A stretch of 8,066 bases of DNA, taken from NCBI GenBank assembly GCA_023424235.1, contig JAFAEB010000263.1, forward strand, positions 1-8,066. Direction: 5' to 3'. Below are positions 5,615 to 8,066 of the stretch, piece by piece. The notes beneath the pieces are model-generated. The model was not told the DNA's origin and did no database searches. It saw nothing but the letters and a program-made list of their open reading frames with translations. The position numbers were made by a program, and so were the translations under genes. The stretch is from Bacillota bacterium (GTDB lineage Bacteria > Bacillota > Clostridia > Lachnospirales > Lachnospiraceae). Numbering within the stretch: position 1 is the stretch's first letter; every line of letters begins with the position of its first letter.

Positions 5615-6223
5615 TTATTTTTTAACTTCTTGCTTACCAGTTACAGATGAATCTGCATCCATCTTAAATCCTGTCTTAGCTTCTTCGCTGTTAAAGTATA
5701 TGTTTCCTTCTACTTTCACATCTACTAATTGAAAATCTTTTGTTTCAACATAAAGATCACCTTTAAATACACCATGTTGAATACTTGCATTTGGACTCTT
5801 GATTGTTAACTTCGGTGCTGTTAAGGTAAAACGATTCGTTACAACACGATTCTCATCTTGTGTATAAAGAGCAATTTTACGTTGAACTTCGTCTCTTTGA
5901 TTTTTAAATTCACCTTCAAGGACTAAATCCTTATCAAATGTCATGTCCTTTAGAGCTGCAATAATCCATGTACCATCGGCAGCAAGTGCTTTTTCAAATG
6001 CTTCTTCTGTATCCACAATCGAAGCGGATGTCACTGCATCTGGTTTGTCATTATCTGTAGTTTGAGTTGGTGTTGCTGTAGGTGTAGCTGTGGCAGTAGG
6101 TGTAGTCGCTTGTGTTGGAGATGGTGTTGGTGTAGTTTTATCATCATTTCCTCCGTTATTGCCGCATCCAACTAAAATAACTGCAAAAAGTGCTAACATT
6201 AATAATTGTAATTTGAATTTCAT
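5615..6223 (-). CDS. Lipoprotein with Thr/Pro linker and beta-strand-rich C-terminal domain
   Basis: A 202-residue secreted lipoprotein of unknown function. ATG 6223 is chosen because AAAGGAGGT lies 7 nt upstream and it begins a proper signal peptide; an in-frame ATG at 6304 would add 27 residues ahead of the signal and is unlikely. Residues 1-19 are the signal, with lipobox LVGC (Cys20 is the predicted lipidation site). Residues 21-60 are a flexible linker rich in Thr-Pro and Thr-Ala, typical of surface proteins that need to reach into the cell wall. Residues 65-202 are the folded part: an early helix (TEEAFEKALA, 72-81), then repeated short beta strands (TLTAPKLTIKSP, DLYVETKDFQLVDVKVEGNIYF) that resemble the rungs of a small beta-helix or beta-solenoid. 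No catalytic motif is visible. A promoter and hairpin lie between it and the chemoreceptor gene upstream, so independent expression is likely. Confidence 0.85.
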   Translation of the reverse strand: MKFKLQLLMLALFAVILVGCGNNGGNDDKTTPTPSPTQATTPTATATPTATPTQTTDNDKPDAVTSASIVDTEEAFEKALAADGTWIIAALKDMTFDKDLVLEGEFKNQRDEVQRKIALYTQDENRVVTNRFTLTAPKLTIKSPNASIQHGVFKGDLYVETKDFQLVDVKVEGNIYFNSEEAKTGFKMDADSSVTGKQEVKK

Positions 6224-6259
6224 AAATATTACCTCCTTTAAACGATAAGTAAATAGGTA

Positions 6260-6275
6260 TTGCGAAAGTTCGCAA
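6260..6275. repeat. Perfect inverted repeat TTGCGAA-N2-TTCGCAA in the lipoprotein leader
   Basis: Two 7-bp arms around a 2-base centre lie about 20 bp upstream of the AAAGGAGGT ribosome binding site and downstream of the predicted promoter. As DNA it is a 16-bp palindrome suited to a dimeric repressor; as RNA it is a tight hairpin with a very small loop and no T-run, so not a terminator. Operator or leader structure, not distinguished by sequence. Confidence 0.5.
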
Positions 6276-6314
6276 TTAAGTAACCATAAATAAAGTGTAG
6301 CCAATATCCGTCAT

Positions 6315-6342
6315 CTTATACAATTATTACAAATCGAATCAA
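6315..6342 (-). promoter_or_regulatory. Candidate promoter for the lipoprotein gene
   Basis: On the minus strand TTGATT (6342-6337) and TATAAG (6320-6315) are separated by 16 bp, giving a start near 6307 and a leader of about 85 nt containing the inverted repeat at 6260-6275. It lies just past the stop of the chemoreceptor gene, and no strong terminator for that gene is visible, so read-through from it is also possible. Confidence 0.4.
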
Positions 6343-6354
6343 ATTCTTCTTATC

Positions 6355-8019
6355 TTATAATTTAAAGTGTTCCATTAAGCCTTCTAGTTGAACTGCAATC
6401 GTCTCAAGATTATTAGCAGCTCTACTCGCATATTCCATATTGCTTAGCTGCTGTTCTAGACTAGATGTTATTTCCTCGGTAGAGGATGAGGATTCTTCAG
6501 CAATCTCTGATATACCTTCAATGGCTTCTAAAACTACATTTTTATCTTCATCTATTTTTGAAACTCCATGAGTTAATATAAGAACATCATCAATCATATT
6601 AGTAATTGTATTATATATTGTATTTAAGGCATCTTTTGTATAACCTGATACCAAGTTTGTTTGGACTAGCACTTCATTACTTGTTGTCATGTGTTCTTTG
6701 GTACTTGTAATAGCGTGATTTACTTCTTCTACGATCCCTTCGATACCAGCAATGGATTTCGTTGTTTCTTCTGATAGTTTACCAATTTCTTCTGCAACTA
6801 CAGCAAACCCTTTTCCATGCACCCCTGCTTTTGCACTTTCAATTCTTGCATTAAGAGCCAGTAGTTTTGTTTGTTCTGCAATGTTCTTTATTACAGATGT
6901 TATTTGGGTAATCGTTTCTGACTTTATAATAAGAAGATCTACTTGATTTCTTATATTATCACTAACCATACTATAGTCCCCAAGTGCTTCCTCTAATTCT
7001 TTCATACATTGAAGTCCTGTTAGATTAGCATTCTTAGCCTCTTCGATTTCGGACTTAATTAAGCTAGTACTCTTACTAAGTTTCGTGATCTCATTCGCTA
7101 ATTGGTTTAATCTTTCTAAACCATCCCCTGCATTATAAGCAAGGTTGTTAGAACCAACGGATAATTCTTCTGAAGCAATTGAGATCCCTTCCGTTGCGAG
7201 TTTCGTGTCCGTTATAATGGAAGATAGGTTTTTAGAGCTCTCCAACACTTCCATTGCATTATTATGTATCTGTTCAACCAAATTTCTTAAGGCTGATTTC
7301 ATAAAGGTAAGTGATTTTGACATTTCACCAATTTCATCTTTACTTGATGCTTTGAAGGAAACGGTAAAATCCCCACTTGCAAATTGCTTCACTTGCATTG
7401 ACATCTTAGTGATTGGCATTATCATTCTACTAGCTATAATAGATACAATAACAATCGCTATTAACATTATTATAAAAGACATAAGGAAGGTATCAATCAG
7501 TGATTGTTTAATTTCCCTATACATATTATCAAGTGTAATGCCTAGATTTAAAGAACCTAATTGTCCATCTCCATAAGTAAAATTGGTAGATAAATTATAG
7601 ACCTTTTCTCCAGACGTCATCTCTAGTATTTGACCTTGTGTTATTTGATTTGTAACAACTTGGTCTACATCCCCATGACTAGAGGCCTTAGTAACAGCAT
7701 CCACTTCAGTGGATGAAGAAAGCATACTATCTGATACAATTAACGCTGAGTTTACATCGGATAATGAAACATAAGCAATGTTTCCATCACTTTCTGATTT
7801 AATTTCATTAAAGATACCATGTAATTCATCCAATTCCTTTATATTATCCTTAACTATCTCCCTCTTAATATTCGTAATTAAGGTGTTACCATCACTTTCC
7901 ATTTGAGCTGTTACAGAACGTTGAATCTCAAAATAGGATACTATGGTAAATGATAAAGAACATATGAAAATCAATATTCCTACCGCTAATAGTATTTTTT
8001 TTAGTAATTTCCCTTTCAT
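6355..8019 (-). CDS. Methyl-accepting chemotaxis protein (transmembrane chemoreceptor)
   Basis: A 554-residue receptor. ATG 8019 is preferred because AAAGGGG (8032-8026) lies 6 nt upstream and the protein then starts directly at the first membrane helix; in-frame ATGs at 8046 and 8043 have poor ribosome binding sites. Helix 1 (8-29), an extracytoplasmic sensor of about 145 residues (30-175) of probable single-Cache type, helix 2 (177-199), a HAMP domain (about 199-250, with SGDFTVSF and KDEIGEM), then the long coiled-coil signalling domain to 545. The hairpin tip is LLALNARIESAKAG followed by GKGFAVVAEEIGKL (386-415), where CheA and CheW normally bind. No C-terminal CheR-tethering pentapeptide is present. 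Ligand unknown. Several tip positions differ from the usual consensus. A TATTAT at 8060-8055 could be its -10 element, but the -35 would lie outside the window. Confidence 0.95.
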   Translation of the reverse strand: MKGKLLKKILLAVGILIFICSLSFTIVSYFEIQRSVTAQMESDGNTLITNIKREIVKDNIKELDELHGIFNEIKSESDGNIAYVSLSDVNSALIVSDSMLSSSTEVDAVTKASSHGDVDQVVTNQITQGQILEMTSGEKVYNLSTNFTYGDGQLGSLNLGITLDNMYREIKQSLIDTFLMSFIIMLIAIVIVSIIASRMIMPITKMSMQVKQFASGDFTVSFKASSKDEIGEMSKSLTFMKSALRNLVEQIHNNAMEVLESSKNLSSIITDTKLATEGISIASEELSVGSNNLAYNAGDGLERLNQLANEITKLSKSTSLIKSEIEEAKNANLTGLQCMKELEEALGDYSMVSDNIRNQVDLLIIKSETITQITSVIKNIAEQTKLLALNARIESAKAGVHGKGFAVVAEEIGKLSEETTKSIAGIEGIVEEVNHAITSTKEHMTTSNEVLVQTNLVSGYTKDALNTIYNTITNMIDDVLILTHGVSKIDEDKNVVLEAIEGISEIAEESSSSTEEITSSLEQQLSNMEYASRAANNLETIAVQLEGLMEHFKL

Positions 8020-8066
8020 CCGAAACCCCTTTACATTATTCATCATTTTTCTACATAATACAATAA

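Noticed and set aside
6224..6304. Upstream ATG extending the lipoprotein by 27 residues
   Set aside because: It would place polar sequence ahead of a standard signal peptide and ignore the near-perfect AAAGGAGGT site before ATG 6223; the region instead looks like an untranslated leader.

Overview
The window looks like the chromosome of a low-GC anaerobic Firmicute, most likely a member of the Lachnospiraceae / Lachnoclostridium group. The clues are AT-rich DNA, strong AGGAGG-type ribosome binding sites, a Csp-like clostridial S8 subtilase, an AraC regulator and Cache-like chemoreceptor of clostridial type, and a Thr/Pro-linker lipoprotein. The genus call is an inference from protein style, not from a database comparison.

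Left part (1-2516): a non-coding, repeat-bearing, very AT-rich leader is followed by three plus-strand genes. The first (450-1100) encodes a protein with a membrane hairpin, a charged helical middle and a winged helix-turn-helix end. The second (1234-1479) encodes an 81-residue single-pass membrane protein with a glycine-rich helix, an 8-residue tandem repeat and a C-terminal Q-T-A-x4-T-Q-I-G-I-Q motif. The third (1482-2279, 2 bp after the second) encodes a 265-residue soluble protein resembling the uncharacterised LPO_1073/Vpar_1526 family, and it begins with nearly the same motif, Q-T-A-x6-T-Q-I-G-V-Q. A short Gln/Gly motif placed at the C-terminus of a small membrane protein and at the N-terminus of its neighbour is the arrangement known for bacterial amyloid-signalling (BASS, RHIM-like) pairs. 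I infer that these genes form a candidate membrane-effector immunity module. It is the most interesting item in the window.

Middle (2517-4690): the cassette abuts an S8 subtilase gene cut off exactly after its His motif, so Asp and His remain but the Ser half is missing; this is probably a rearrangement or insertion scar. Next, on the same strand, comes an O-antigen-ligase/Wzy-like polytopic membrane protein. Its reading frame and ribosome binding site point to an ATT start about 72 codons upstream of the first ATG. A 250-bp divergent control region follows, with a recognisable promoter on each strand and an 11-bp element repeated in both leaders.

Right part (4692-8066): an AraC/XylS-type regulator (plus strand) converges on a lipoprotein gene (minus strand) across a long bidirectional terminator hairpin. 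Upstream of the lipoprotein gene, on the same strand, is a complete methyl-accepting chemotaxis protein whose hairpin tip differs at several normally conserved positions. This part looks like ordinary core or host-lineage content. No tRNA, rRNA, CRISPR array, transposase or integrase was seen.
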